A stretch of DNA of 64,000 nt from the NCBI GenBank assembly GCA_016707895.1, contig JADJGV010000034.1, positions 868,001 to 932,000 of the forward strand, written 5' to 3'. The stretch is from Myxococcales bacterium. GTDB taxonomy: Bacteria; Myxococcota_A; Polyangia; Haliangiales; Haliangiaceae. The notes beneath the pieces are model-generated. The model saw only the letters and a list, made by a program, of their open reading frames with translations. It was not told where the DNA came from and searched no databases. Below, one piece after another: positions 7,500 through 15,104 of the stretch (within the stretch, counting starts at the first letter, position 1; each line of letters opens with the position of its first letter). The position numbers were made by a program, and so were the translations under genes.

Positions 7500-9470
7500 A
7501 TGATGAGAATCACTGGGTGGCTCGCCCTGAGCCTTGGGATGACGTTGGTCGCGGCTTGTGACACGGCGGATGACGATCCGCTGGATGGGATCGACGACAC
7601 CTTCGTGAGCGACGGCAAGACCGACGTCGCTGGCGTCGAGGACAAGTCGCCGGCGGCGTGCGCGCTGCTCCGGGTCGCGCGCGAGGCCAGCTTCGACGAG
7701 CTCGACGACGACGTCCGCTTGAACGCCAAGGCGGCGCGGGCGATCGTCGCGGCGCGCGAGGACGACTTCCTGCCGACCCTGGCCGCGCTCGACGCGGTTC
7801 GGTACATCGGCCCGGCGGCGGTCCGCCGGCTCGACACGTACGCCAAGGCCCACTCGGCCTACGCGTGTGGCAGCCAGCAGGTCCAGGTCCTCGCCACCAA
7901 CGACTTCCACGGCAACCTCAAGCCGCCGTCCGGCTCGAGCGGCCGCATCACGACCGCGGTCGGGACGCCGCCGACCACCGTCGACGCGGGCGGCGCCGAG
8001 TACCTGGCCACGCACCTGGCCGCGCTGCGCGCCACCAACCCGCAGACCGTGACGGTCGCGGCCGGCGACGTCATCGGCGCGACGCCGCTGATCTCGGCGC
8101 TGTTCCATGACGAGCCCACGATCGAGTCGATGAACGCGGCCGGCCTCGACGTGGCTGGCGTCGGCAACCACGAGTTCGACGAGGGGCCCGACGAGCTGCT
8201 GCGCATGGCCTACGGGGGCTGCCACCCGACCGACGGTTGCCAGGACGGCGACGCCTTCGCCGGCGCGTCGTTTGGCTACCTCGCGGCCAACGTGGTCGTC
8301 GATGACAGCGGCGAGACGCTGTTCCCGCCGTACGAGATCCGCGCCTTCCGCGCCGCGCGGGTCGCCTTCATCGGCCTCACCCTCGAGGGCACGCCGAACA
8401 TCGTCACCCCTGCCGGCGTGGCCGGCCTCAGCTTCACGGACGAGATCCAGACCGTCAACGCGCTGGTGCCCGAGCTCAAGCGGCAGGGCGTCGAGACCAT
8501 CGTCGTGCTCTTGCACGAGGGTGGCTTCGCGACCGGGCTCTACAACGAGTGCGCCGGCATCTCCGGGCCGGTGTTCGACATCGCCCGCGGGTTCGATCCC
8601 GAGGTCGACGTGGTCGTGGCCGGCCACACCAACGCCGCCCACCTGTGCGACATCGACGGCAAGCTCGTGACCAGCGCGGCGTCGTTCGGCCGACTCATCA
8701 CCGACATCGACCTGACCATCGACGAGGTGACCGGCGAGGTGAGCGCCAAGACCGCGCAGAACGTCATCGTCACCCGCACGGTGGCCAAGGACGCCGCCCA
8801 GACCGCCCTCATCACCAAGTACGACACGCTGGTGGCGCCGCTCGCCAACCGGGTGGTCGGCACGATCACCGGCGACCTCACGCGCCTCGCCAACGCCGCC
8901 GGCGAGTCGCTGATGGGCGACGTCATCGCCGACGCCCAGCTCGCGGCGACCCGCGCGCCGGCCCAGGGCGCCTCGGTCCTGGCGCTGATGAACCCCGGCG
9001 GCGTGCGCGCCGACCTCACGGTCGCGCAGATCACCGGCGGCGAGCAGCCCGGGCAGATCACCTACGGTGAGGCCTTCACGGTGCAGCCGTTCGGCAACGC
9101 GGTCGTCAGCATGTCGATCACCGGCGCCGAGCTCGACGCGGTCCTCGAGCAGCAGTGGACGCTGGTCGGCGGCGTGCGTCGCGTGGCGATGCTCGCGCCG
9201 TCGGCGGGCCTGACCTACACCTGGACCGCGGCCAGCGCGGACGGCGACAAGGTCAGCGACATCCGGCTCGCCGGCGTCCCGATCGACCCCGCGGCCCGCT
9301 ACCGGATCACCGTCAACAGCTTCCTCGCCGACGGTGGCGACGGGTTCACCGTCCTCAAGCAGGGCATCGACCGGATCGGCGGCGAGGTCGATCTCGACGC
9401 CCTCACCGCCTACCTCACCGCCACCTCGCCGCTGGCCCCGCCTACGCTCGGCCGCATCACGATGCGCTGA
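7500..9470 (+). CDS. lipoprotein 5'-nucleotidase / metallophosphatase (UshA-like)
   Basis: About 656 residues. Signal MMRITGWLALSLGMTLVAAC ends in a lipobox. Residues about 45-110 resemble a helix-hairpin-helix module (LDAVRYIGPAAVRRLDTYA). The metallophosphatase domain then begins with VLATNDFHGNLKP. The metal-binding motifs AAGDVIGAT, GNHEFDEGP and VVAGHTN appear in the expected order. The last third is the 5'-nucleotidase C-terminal domain with NPGGVRADL, ending in FLADGGDGF. The enzyme would hydrolyse extracellular nucleotides for phosphate and nucleoside salvage. It is anchored at the outer face of the cell. The HhH-like insert before the catalytic domain is unusual. Confidence 0.9.
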   Translation: MMRITGWLALSLGMTLVAACDTADDDPLDGIDDTFVSDGKTDVAGVEDKSPAACALLRVAREASFDELDDDVRLNAKAARAIVAAREDDFLPTLAALDAVRYIGPAAVRRLDTYAKAHSAYACGSQQVQVLATNDFHGNLKPPSGSSGRITTAVGTPPTTVDAGGAEYLATHLAALRATNPQTVTVAAGDVIGATPLISALFHDEPTIESMNAAGLDVAGVGNHEFDEGPDELLRMAYGGCHPTDGCQDGDAFAGASFGYLAANVVVDDSGETLFPPYEIRAFRAARVAFIGLTLEGTPNIVTPAGVAGLSFTDEIQTVNALVPELKRQGVETIVVLLHEGGFATGLYNECAGISGPVFDIARGFDPEVDVVVAGHTNAAHLCDIDGKLVTSAASFGRLITDIDLTIDEVTGEVSAKTAQNVIVTRTVAKDAAQTALITKYDTLVAPLANRVVGTITGDLTRLANAAGESLMGDVIADAQLAATRAPAQGASVLALMNPGGVRADLTVAQITGGEQPGQITYGEAFTVQPFGNAVVSMSITGAELDAVLEQQWTLVGGVRRVAMLAPSAGLTYTWTAASADGDKVSDIRLAGVPIDPAARYRITVNSFLADGGDGFTVLKQGIDRIGGEVDLDALTAYLTATSPLAPPTLGRITMR

Positions 9471-9479
9471 GTCGCGCGA

Positions 9480-9875
9480 TCAGCGGCCGCGGCCGTCGAA
9501 CGACCAGCGCCCAGCGCCGCGGGCGGCGATGAACAGCAGCACGAAGCAGTACAGCGCCGCGAGCTCGCCGTGGTTGACCGCCGGCAGCCACTTCCAGTCG
9601 GCGAACTGGCCCTTGTGGTGGAACTGGAAGTAGGCCACCGCCATCGTGCCCGAGCCGAGCAGCGCGGCGAGGCGGGTGCCCAGGCCGATCGCGATCAGCG
9701 CGCCCGCGACCAGCTCGATCACGCCGCCGATCCACAGCTGGCTGCCGAACGCCGGCGTGGGCCTGGTGGTCAGCCAGCCGAACACCTTCTGCAGGCCGTG
9801 GCAGGTGAACATCGCGCCGGCGACGATCCGCAGCGCGGCGTAGGCCGGGTCCTCGAGCTTGGCGAGCATGCGCAT
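9480..9875 (-). CDS. DoxX family membrane protein
   Basis: A 131-residue inner-membrane protein with four predicted membrane segments (about residues 12-30, 47-67, 72-88 and 104-122). The family landmarks AALRIVAGAMFTCHGLQKVFGW at the start, GGVIELVAGALIAIGLGTR in the middle and HGELAALYCFVLLFIAA near the end fit DoxX/DoxD. Relatives are linked to redox balance or quinone-dependent oxidations. It converges on the 5'-nucleotidase gene with a nine-base gap, so transcripts must overlap. Confidence 0.85.
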   Translation of the reverse strand: MRMLAKLEDPAYAALRIVAGAMFTCHGLQKVFGWLTTRPTPAFGSQLWIGGVIELVAGALIAIGLGTRLAALLGSGTMAVAYFQFHHKGQFADWKWLPAVNHGELAALYCFVLLFIAARGAGRWSFDGRGR

Positions 9876-9915
9876 CGCGGCAGTGGAGCACGTCTCGGCG
9901 CGCGCGCATCCGGCG

Positions 9916-9940
9916 CCGCGCGCTGTGTAGACTGCGCGTC
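9916..9940 (+). promoter_or_regulatory. duplicated upstream element of the 12245 gene (dead copy)
   Basis: The 22 bases at 9916-9937 match 12219-12240, directly before the start codon of the intact gene at 12245. The shared part contains TGTAGACT, which could act as an extended -10 box. Because the coding part downstream is a broken copy, this copy probably has no gene to drive. Confidence 0.3.
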
Positions 9941-10149
9941 ACGGCCGAGCCCATCGATCGCGTGACGCTGTTCGTGCCTGGCGTCCCACCGGACGCGTCG
10001 CTCCAGCTCGGCGATCAGATCGCGCACGAGTGGGTCGCCAACGACGGCCGCTGCGCCGACGCGTTCCGGTGCGCAGCCGCGGCTACGTCGATCTCGAGCC
10101 CGAGCTGGCGTGGGAACAGTGGCAGCTGGTGCGCGACCGGCCCGGGTGA
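9941..10149 (+). pseudogene. truncated duplicate of the 12245-13153 gene
   Basis: The stretch aligns base for base with the first ~135 bases of the intact gene at 12245. It then jumps, at about 10071, to the last ~65 bases of that gene, including a stop at 10147-10149. The start codon is ACG instead of ATG. About 690 bases of the middle are missing, and the two halves are out of frame with each other. It is therefore a dead internal-deletion copy. The following 145 bases (10150-10294) hold no gene I can see, only two CGGGGGAGGGC-like direct repeats. Confidence 0.85.
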
Positions 10150-10294
10150 CCGCGCGCCTCAGGCGCCGCCGTCGCGCGGCGCCACCGACAGCCGACGGGG
10201 GGAGGGCTCATTGGAACGGGACCGAGCGGGGGAGGGCGATCATGGCGTCTCCCGTCACGTGACGCGCGCCCCGCGGCGGTTCACGGAGATCGGC

Positions 10295-12061
10295 TCAGCG
10301 CGCGAGCATGCCGTCGATCGCGATGCCCACGCCGGCCAGGCTCTCGCCGGCGATCAGCCCGGCCGCGGCCACCACCAGGAACCGCGTGCTCCAGCGCGGG
10401 GTCACCCGCTCGCAGGTCGCCGCGACCACCGCGCCGAAGCACATCGAGATCGCGTTGTACGCGGGCAGCACGAAGGCGAGGCCCAGCGCCGACGGGCTCG
10501 GCACCCACCGGCGGGCGCGCGCCGGCAGCGTCCGCTCGGCGATCGCCAGCGCGCTCCCGGCGGCGCCCGCGATCAGGATCGCCCAGCCCGCGCCGCCAGG
10601 CATCGCGTGGAAGCCCTGCTTGAAGACCTCGGCCACCGCCTTCCACGTCGCGACGGCCGGCGCCGGCCACTCCTCGGTGAGCAGCATGGTCTGCGGATCG
10701 GGGATCAAGATCAGGTAGGCGGCGCTGCCGATGCACGCGCCGGCCAGCGCGCCCATCACCTGAGCCAGCGCCTGGTAACGCGGCATCGCCCCCAGCAGGT
10801 AGCCGGTCTTCAGGTCGTGGAGCAGATCGGCGCACTGGCTGGCGGCGCCGCCGGTGACGTTGGCGGCCATCAGGTTGGGCGCGACCTGGCCGGGCGCGAG
10901 CGCCCCGAACAGGAGCTGGGTCACTTTGCCCATCGCGCCGATCGGCGTGACGTTGGTCTCGCCGGCCACGCGGCCCGCGACGATCGCGAGCACGAACGAC
11001 ACCAGCACGCCCAGCACCGCGATCGGCCAGAAGATGTCGAACAGCGCGACCTGCAGCAGCACCGAGAGCACCAGCGCGACCGCGGCGCCGCGCAGCCACC
11101 AGGTCCGGCTGACCTCGCCCGTGTCCTCCGTCGACCCGCCGCCCTGGGTCCGCCGGAACGCCCCCGCGATCGAGCGCCACGAGAACGCGAACGAGGTCAG
11201 CGCCGAGGTCACCATCATCGCGACGCCGGGCCACAAGAGCCACTTGTTGAGCGGGATGAACCAGGCCGCGTCTGGCGCGCCCGCGACCGCCCAGCCCTCA
11301 CCCAGCGCGATCGGCGCGAGCACGACGTACGCGACGATCGCGCCGAGCAGCAGCGACAGCCCGGCGCGCAGGCCGATCAGCCCGCCGATGCCCACCATCA
11401 GCAGGTTCGGCTCGACCGCGAGCGTCAGGTTGCCCGCCGAGACGCTGCCGGCCGCGCCGGCGTAGCGGCCCGGCAACGCGACCTTCCCCACCAGCTTCAG
11501 GTGCTCGGCGACCTTCACCGCGGCGGCCAGCGCGCCGGCGCCGACCAGCATCCACACCCGCGCCACCGCCTCCTTGCCCGACGCGTACATCTCCTTCAGC
11601 GTCTCGGCCGAGGCGATGCCGCTGGGGAACGGCAGCCGATCGACCAGCAACATCTGGCGCCGCAGCCCGATCGCGACGACGATCCCGACGCAGCACACCG
11701 AGAACGTCCACAGCGCCAGCAGCGGCCACGACAGCGACGTGCCGTCGAGCAAGGTCAGCGCGGGGATCGGCGCGACCAGGCCGGCCGACGAGATCGCCGC
11801 GCCGGCCGACGCCGCGGTCTGGTTGAGGTTGTTCTCCAGCATCGTGAACGGGGCCATCGGCCGCACCGCGCTCATCGCCCGCCAGAACGCGAACCCGAGC
11901 AGGGCCGCGGTGACCGACATGTTGTTGCTCCAGCCGATCTTCAGGCCGCTGTACAGGTTGCACAGCGACAGCAGCCCGCCGAGGACCATGCCGGTCGCGA
12001 CCGCGCGCACGGTGAGTTGCCGCATCGTCCGGTCGAGCGGCGCGGGCTGGAGGGATGCCAT
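10295..12061 (-). CDS. OPT family oligopeptide/metal-chelate transporter
   Basis: A 588-residue integral membrane protein with some 14-16 hydrophobic segments along its length. It starts at ATG 12061. The N-terminal signature GLLSLCNLYSGLKIGWSNNM and the following FTMLENNLNQTAAS stretch are characteristic of bacterial OPT transporters. The PFPSGIASAETLKEM motif and GAMGKVTQLLFGALAPG also fit. OPT proteins import oligopeptides or metal-chelate complexes by proton coupling. The substrate cannot be told here. It is flanked on both sides by an intact gene and a decayed copy of that same gene. Confidence 0.9.
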   Translation of the reverse strand: MASLQPAPLDRTMRQLTVRAVATGMVLGGLLSLCNLYSGLKIGWSNNMSVTAALLGFAFWRAMSAVRPMAPFTMLENNLNQTAASAGAAISSAGLVAPIPALTLLDGTSLSWPLLALWTFSVCCVGIVVAIGLRRQMLLVDRLPFPSGIASAETLKEMYASGKEAVARVWMLVGAGALAAAVKVAEHLKLVGKVALPGRYAGAAGSVSAGNLTLAVEPNLLMVGIGGLIGLRAGLSLLLGAIVAYVVLAPIALGEGWAVAGAPDAAWFIPLNKWLLWPGVAMMVTSALTSFAFSWRSIAGAFRRTQGGGSTEDTGEVSRTWWLRGAAVALVLSVLLQVALFDIFWPIAVLGVLVSFVLAIVAGRVAGETNVTPIGAMGKVTQLLFGALAPGQVAPNLMAANVTGGAASQCADLLHDLKTGYLLGAMPRYQALAQVMGALAGACIGSAAYLILIPDPQTMLLTEEWPAPAVATWKAVAEVFKQGFHAMPGGAGWAILIAGAAGSALAIAERTLPARARRWVPSPSALGLAFVLPAYNAISMCFGAVVAATCERVTPRWSTRFLVVAAAGLIAGESLAGVGIAIDGMLAR

Positions 12062-12093
12062 GCTGTCAGGTATCACGTCGCGCGCCGTGGTCG

Positions 12094-12165
12094 CAGTGGC
12101 CAGGCGCGCTCCCCTGGTCTCGTTGTTGATCGCGACCGCGTGTGCCTCGACGGCGCCCCGGGCGG
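12094..12165 (+). pseudogene. fragment of the 15105 lipoprotein signal peptide
   Basis: On the plus strand this piece reads LVSLLIATACASTAPRA, which parallels LICLMVASACASTASRG at the start of the intact lipoprotein gene at 15105. The nucleotide match is clear over about 50 bases (GATCGCGACCGCGTGTGCCT against GGTCGCGAGCGCGTGCGCCT). No body of the gene follows: after about 12165 the sequence becomes the upstream region of the 12245 gene. It is a remnant leader only. Confidence 0.55.
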
Positions 12166-12218
12166 TAAGCCGGCGGCGTCGGTCGCGGCACGTCGCGGCG
12201 CGCGCGCACGCTTCCGCT

Positions 12219-12244
12219 GCCGCGCGCTGTGTAGACTGCGCGCC
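12219..12244 (+). promoter_or_regulatory. putative promoter/leader of the 12245 gene
   Basis: The sequence GCGCTGTGTAGACTGCGCG immediately before ATG 12245 is kept almost unchanged in the dead copy at 9916. TAGACT could be a -10 box. If so, the transcript would have a very short leader, since the ATG lies within about a dozen bases of it. No convincing -35 box is seen in the GC-rich stretch upstream. Confidence 0.3.
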
Positions 12245-13153
12245 ATGGCCGAGCCCATCGACCGCGTGACCCTGTTCGTGCCTGGCGTCCCACCGGACGC
12301 GTCGCTCCAGCTCGGCGATCAGGTCGCGCACGAGTGGGTCGCCAACGATGGCCGCTTCGCCGACGCGTTCCGGTTCGGGACGGTCGAGCCCGACGTGCTG
12401 GCGCGGCTCGCCGTGACGCCCGGCGCGGTCGTCGTCTCCGCCCGCGTCGACCTGCGCGAGGGCCGGGAGGCGTTGATCGCCGCGGTCGAGCGCTTGCGCG
12501 ACGCCGGCGCGATCGCGGTGCGGCTCGAGGAGTCGATGCTCGGCTGGGACGTCGCGCGCTGGCTCGAGCTGGTGTCGTCTCCGTCGCCGTGGGACTGGCA
12601 CCGCGCCGCGGTCGTCGTGCTGTCTGGCGACGGCGCGCTGCAGTCGTGCGGCATGCACGCGTTCTCGCTGCCCGACGTGCGCATCGAGCTCGATGGCGAT
12701 CGGGCCGCGCTGCAGGAGCTCGCCGAGACGCTCAACGTGTACCAGCTGGCCGAGGACCCGGTGCTCCGGTCAGGGCAGACGTTCCGCCCCGACGACGAGG
12801 CGCCGCGGCGCGTCGTCGAGCGGTGGCCCGACGTCGTGTACCCGCCGGGCCACGCTTGCCACAACCCGTACGGCGTCTGGCGGCTCGGCCCACCTGGTGG
12901 CGCCGGGCGGGGCGTCGGCGAGCTGGTGCCGGTCTTCGTCCCGGCGCTCGCCGCCGTCCTCGGCGCGCTCGAGGCGCAGCACGGCCAGCCGCTGACCGAG
13001 GCGCAGGTGCTCGAGGCCCGCGACCGCGGCGCGTGCATCATGATGGAGCCGCGCGACGCGCAGCGGCTGGAGCGATCGCGTGGCTACGTCGACCTCGAGC
13101 CCGAGCTCGCGTGGGAGCAGTGGCAGCTGCTGCGCGGCGCCGGCGAAGGCTAG
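12245..13153 (+). CDS. hypothetical protein, intact parent of a local pseudogene
   Basis: A 302-residue soluble protein with balanced composition and no signal peptide. It begins MAEPIDRVTLFVPGVP and has the stretch HEWVANDGRFADAFRFG. Later landmarks are CGMHAFSLPD, a LAETLNVYQLAEDPVLRSGQTF run, and a PPGHACHNPYGVW motif with Cys and His close together. I do not recognise the family. The start is ATG 12245 with no strong ribosome-binding site. A broken copy with a large internal deletion lies 2.3 kb upstream (9941-10149), on the other side of the OPT gene. Confidence 0.75.
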   Translation: MAEPIDRVTLFVPGVPPDASLQLGDQVAHEWVANDGRFADAFRFGTVEPDVLARLAVTPGAVVVSARVDLREGREALIAAVERLRDAGAIAVRLEESMLGWDVARWLELVSSPSPWDWHRAAVVVLSGDGALQSCGMHAFSLPDVRIELDGDRAALQELAETLNVYQLAEDPVLRSGQTFRPDDEAPRRVVERWPDVVYPPGHACHNPYGVWRLGPPGGAGRGVGELVPVFVPALAAVLGALEAQHGQPLTEAQVLEARDRGACIMMEPRDAQRLERSRGYVDLEPELAWEQWQLLRGAGEG

Positions 13154-13168
13154 GGCCACGCCCGGGGG

Positions 13169-13351
13169 CTACGGGCTCTCCGCCCTGGGCGCGCGCAGGT
13201 ATGCGGCCTGGAGCGCCGCCGCCAGCTCGACGTGCTCCGGGTTGGCGGGGGCGGTCGGATCGAAGGGGCCCTGGGTCCTGCCGGCGCCGACGTCCGTGGT
13301 GGTGCCGTGGACGAACACCTGGACGAAGTCGAGGTTGTCCCGCCGTCGGGC
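13169..13351 (-). pseudogene. probable 3' gene remnant, family unknown
   Basis: The minus strand reads about 60 residues of well-formed protein (DNLDFVQVFVHGTTTDVGAG ... HVELAAALQAAYLRAPRAES) ending at a stop at 13169. No start codon with a ribosome-binding site precedes it. Upstream the frame runs straight into the aminopeptidase fragment at 13393-13530. It looks like the tail of a gene whose front was lost. I cannot name the family. Confidence 0.35.
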
Positions 13352-13392
13352 CTCACGCCAGCGTATCGTGCGGGGCCGCGCCGGGCCCGGCG

Positions 13393-13530
13393 TGCGCGCC
13401 GCGATCGAACACGCCGCGCGGCGGATCAGTTCGGCATGCAACGCGACGCCGAAGCCGGTGGCGCGGTCCTTGGGGACCGCCGGGCCGGCCAGGTCGACGT
13501 GGCGCCAGCGGCGGCCGGCGGTCGCGCCGA
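13393..13530 (-). pseudogene. C-terminal fragment of the M17 aminopeptidase gene
   Basis: The minus strand encodes GATAGRRWRHVDLAGPAVPK and DRATGFGVALHAELIRRAA, nearly the same as the last 40 residues of the intact aminopeptidase ending at 16166. The match continues past the parent's stop into its 3' flank (GCGCGCCGCGA, then the parent's TGA changed to TGT). The copy breaks off just seven bases from the stop codon of the 13536 gene. It is a dead fragment of a duplication, 2.8 kb from its parent. Confidence 0.8.
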
Positions 13531-13535
13531 ACTCG

Positions 13536-14126
13536 TCACGACGACGTGACCTCGCCCTCGGCGTCGAGGAAGTACGCGTTGCCGGCCTGGACGATGAAGC
13601 TGCCCTCGTCGATCCAGTCGCGCACGGCCTCGAGATCCTCGGGCGAGGCATCCGGATTCGCGCCCACGGCGTCGTCGTGCAAGTGGAACGGGAACGGCAC
13701 CACGGCGTAGTGCCACAGGTCGGGGTGGATGAACGCGAGCATCGGCGCGCTCCCGACGTGGAGAAAGCCGATCTCGTCGGACAGCAGGTCGAGCAGCGCC
13801 TCGCCGTCGTCGAGCAGCTCGGCGTCGGCGTGGATCGCGCGCGCCGTCACCGTACCGTCGCGGTGGGACACGACGACGTTGAGCGGGGCCTGGTCGATGC
13901 CGGACAGCCGCGGCACGCCGACGAAGACGAGCGTCGGCAGGCCGTCGCCGCTCGCGCCGGCGAGCCATCCGTAGGCCTCGCTCGTCTGCACCAGGTAGCG
14001 CCGCGCCGGATCGACGAACTGCGCCACGGTGGCGACGTCCATGCCGAGCCGCTGCGCGATCGCCGGTGCGTCGTACGCGCGCAGGTCGAGCTTCTCGAGG
14101 AACGCCTTGTCGAGAAACCAGGTCAC
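13536..14126 (-). CDS. hypothetical protein
   Basis: A 196-residue soluble protein starting at GTG 14126 (MTWFLDKAFLEKLDLRAYD). The N-terminal third is helical with an AQRLGMDVATVAQF segment. The middle has strands typical of an alpha/beta fold (PTLVFVGVPRL, LNVVVSHRDGTV), followed by acidic stretches. No family is recognised. The 3' end, after EGEVTSS, abuts the aminopeptidase fragment, so part of the original tail may have been replaced when the duplication happened. Confidence 0.65.
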   Translation of the reverse strand: MTWFLDKAFLEKLDLRAYDAPAIAQRLGMDVATVAQFVDPARRYLVQTSEAYGWLAGASGDGLPTLVFVGVPRLSGIDQAPLNVVVSHRDGTVTARAIHADAELLDDGEALLDLLSDEIGFLHVGSAPMLAFIHPDLWHYAVVPFPFHLHDDAVGANPDASPEDLEAVRDWIDEGSFIVQAGNAYFLDAEGEVTSS

Positions 14127-14388
14127 GAACGGAGTCTAGAACGCGGGTCGCGCGATCGCGCCGCGCGGCGGACCAATTCGGCGAGCCGCCGCAGCCGATG
14201 CGCGTGTCGGTCCCGCAGCCGGGCCGCGAGCTTCTCGGTGTGCGGTCGAGCTCGTCGTCGGTGTGGATCGTCGCGATCGCGCACCGGCGCCGTGGTCGCG
14301 ACCGAGGTCATGGCGGCGGCGGCGAGCTGCCCGAGCTTCGCGATGGTCCGCGGCGGCGAGTCCAGCACGTCGGTGTCGACCGACGACG
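14127..14388. other. gene-poor stretch with a second aminopeptidase scrap
   Basis: No intact gene is visible. Bases about 14150-14184 (GATCGCGCCGCGCGGCGGAC and on) again match the last codons and 3' flank of the aminopeptidase gene at 16160-16196, a second, shorter scrap of the same sequence. A 62-codon minus-strand frame (14123-14311) reads through this scrap but has no other support. The stretch separates two minus-strand genes. Confidence 0.5.
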
Positions 14389-15021
14389 TCAACCGGCGGG
14401 TGGCGCGGCGGCTCGCCCGAGGTAGCGCACGACGAGCTCGATGAGCTCGGCGCGGAAGCCGGGCTCGTCGAGCAACGCCGGCTCGTCGACCACCGCCGCC
14501 TCGATGACCCGCTCGACCGCGTGGACCGCGATCCACGCCATCAGCCCGTGGGGGCCGGGCCGGACGTCGTCGCGGCGGGTCATCGCGGCCGCGACCTCGC
14601 GGCGCACGGTGCGGTCGACCTCGTCGCTGACCGGCGCGGTCCAGCTCGGCGGCACCTGGCGGCGGATCGCCTGGCGCAGGCCGATGCCCCCCAGCTCGCC
14701 GAGCAGCGCGTCGATGATGCGGCCGGCCACCTCGGCCAGCGGCGCGTCGCCGGCGGTGACCAGGATCTGGACCGCCAGCGCCTCGGTGCGGCGCTCCAGC
14801 CGGCGGGCCAGCTCGGCGAGCAGCGCGTCCTTGTTGGGGAAGTACTGGTACAGCGAGCCGATGCTGACGCCGGCGCGCTCGGCGACCTGGTTGGTCGTGA
14901 AGCCGTCGAGGCCGCGCTCGTCGAGGACCTGGCTGGCGGCGGCGAGGACCGACTCGATGATGTCGGCGCCGGCGCGGGTGGACGGCGGCTTGCGGGGCGC
15001 GATCCGGCGGTCGCGAGGCAC
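14389..15021 (-). CDS. TetR/AcrR family transcriptional regulator
   Basis: A 210-residue repressor-type protein starting at GTG 15021. Residues about 20-65 hold the TetR helix-turn-helix: ADIIESVLAAASQVLDERG, then FTTNQVAERAGVSIGSLYQY and FPNKDALLAELA. The rest is the all-helical ligand-binding domain with no recognisable pocket signature. The neighbours are decayed sequence on one side and a divergent lipoprotein gene (15105) on the other, so that gene is a possible target. No clear palindrome is seen in the 83-base gap apart from the GGCGCGCC-containing repeats. Confidence 0.9.
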   Translation of the reverse strand: MPRDRRIAPRKPPSTRAGADIIESVLAAASQVLDERGLDGFTTNQVAERAGVSIGSLYQYFPNKDALLAELARRLERRTEALAVQILVTAGDAPLAEVAGRIIDALLGELGGIGLRQAIRRQVPPSWTAPVSDEVDRTVRREVAAAMTRRDDVRPGPHGLMAWIAVHAVERVIEAAVVDEPALLDEPGFRAELIELVVRYLGRAAAPPAG

Positions 15022-15037
15022 GGGGCGATGGTGCCAC

Positions 15038-15071
15038 GACCGGCGGCGCGCCGCGACCGGCGGCGCGCCGC
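15038..15071. repeat. tandem 17-bp GGCGCGCC-centred repeat, two copies
   Basis: GACCGGCGGCGCGCCGC occurs twice head to tail (15038-15054 and 15055-15071). A third identical copy lies at 16143-16159. The two sites bracket the lipoprotein gene 15105-16121. Each copy contains the palindrome GGCGCGCC. They may be a protein-binding site or recombination scars; the aminopeptidase fragments nearby also end in closely related sequence. Confidence 0.7.
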
Positions 15072-15104
15072 GCCTGCTGCCCGTGGGGCGTGGTACCAGT
15101 CGTC

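Noticed and set aside
9962..13153. A single 1063-residue plus-strand frame from the pseudogene through the OPT gene to the 12245 gene
   Set aside because: It starts in a dead gene copy, runs antisense through the OPT transporter, and only the part from 12245 is a real gene.
14123..14311. A 62-codon minus-strand frame as a small gene
   Set aside because: It reads through an aminopeptidase scrap, is very Arg-rich, and has no ribosome-binding site or motif.
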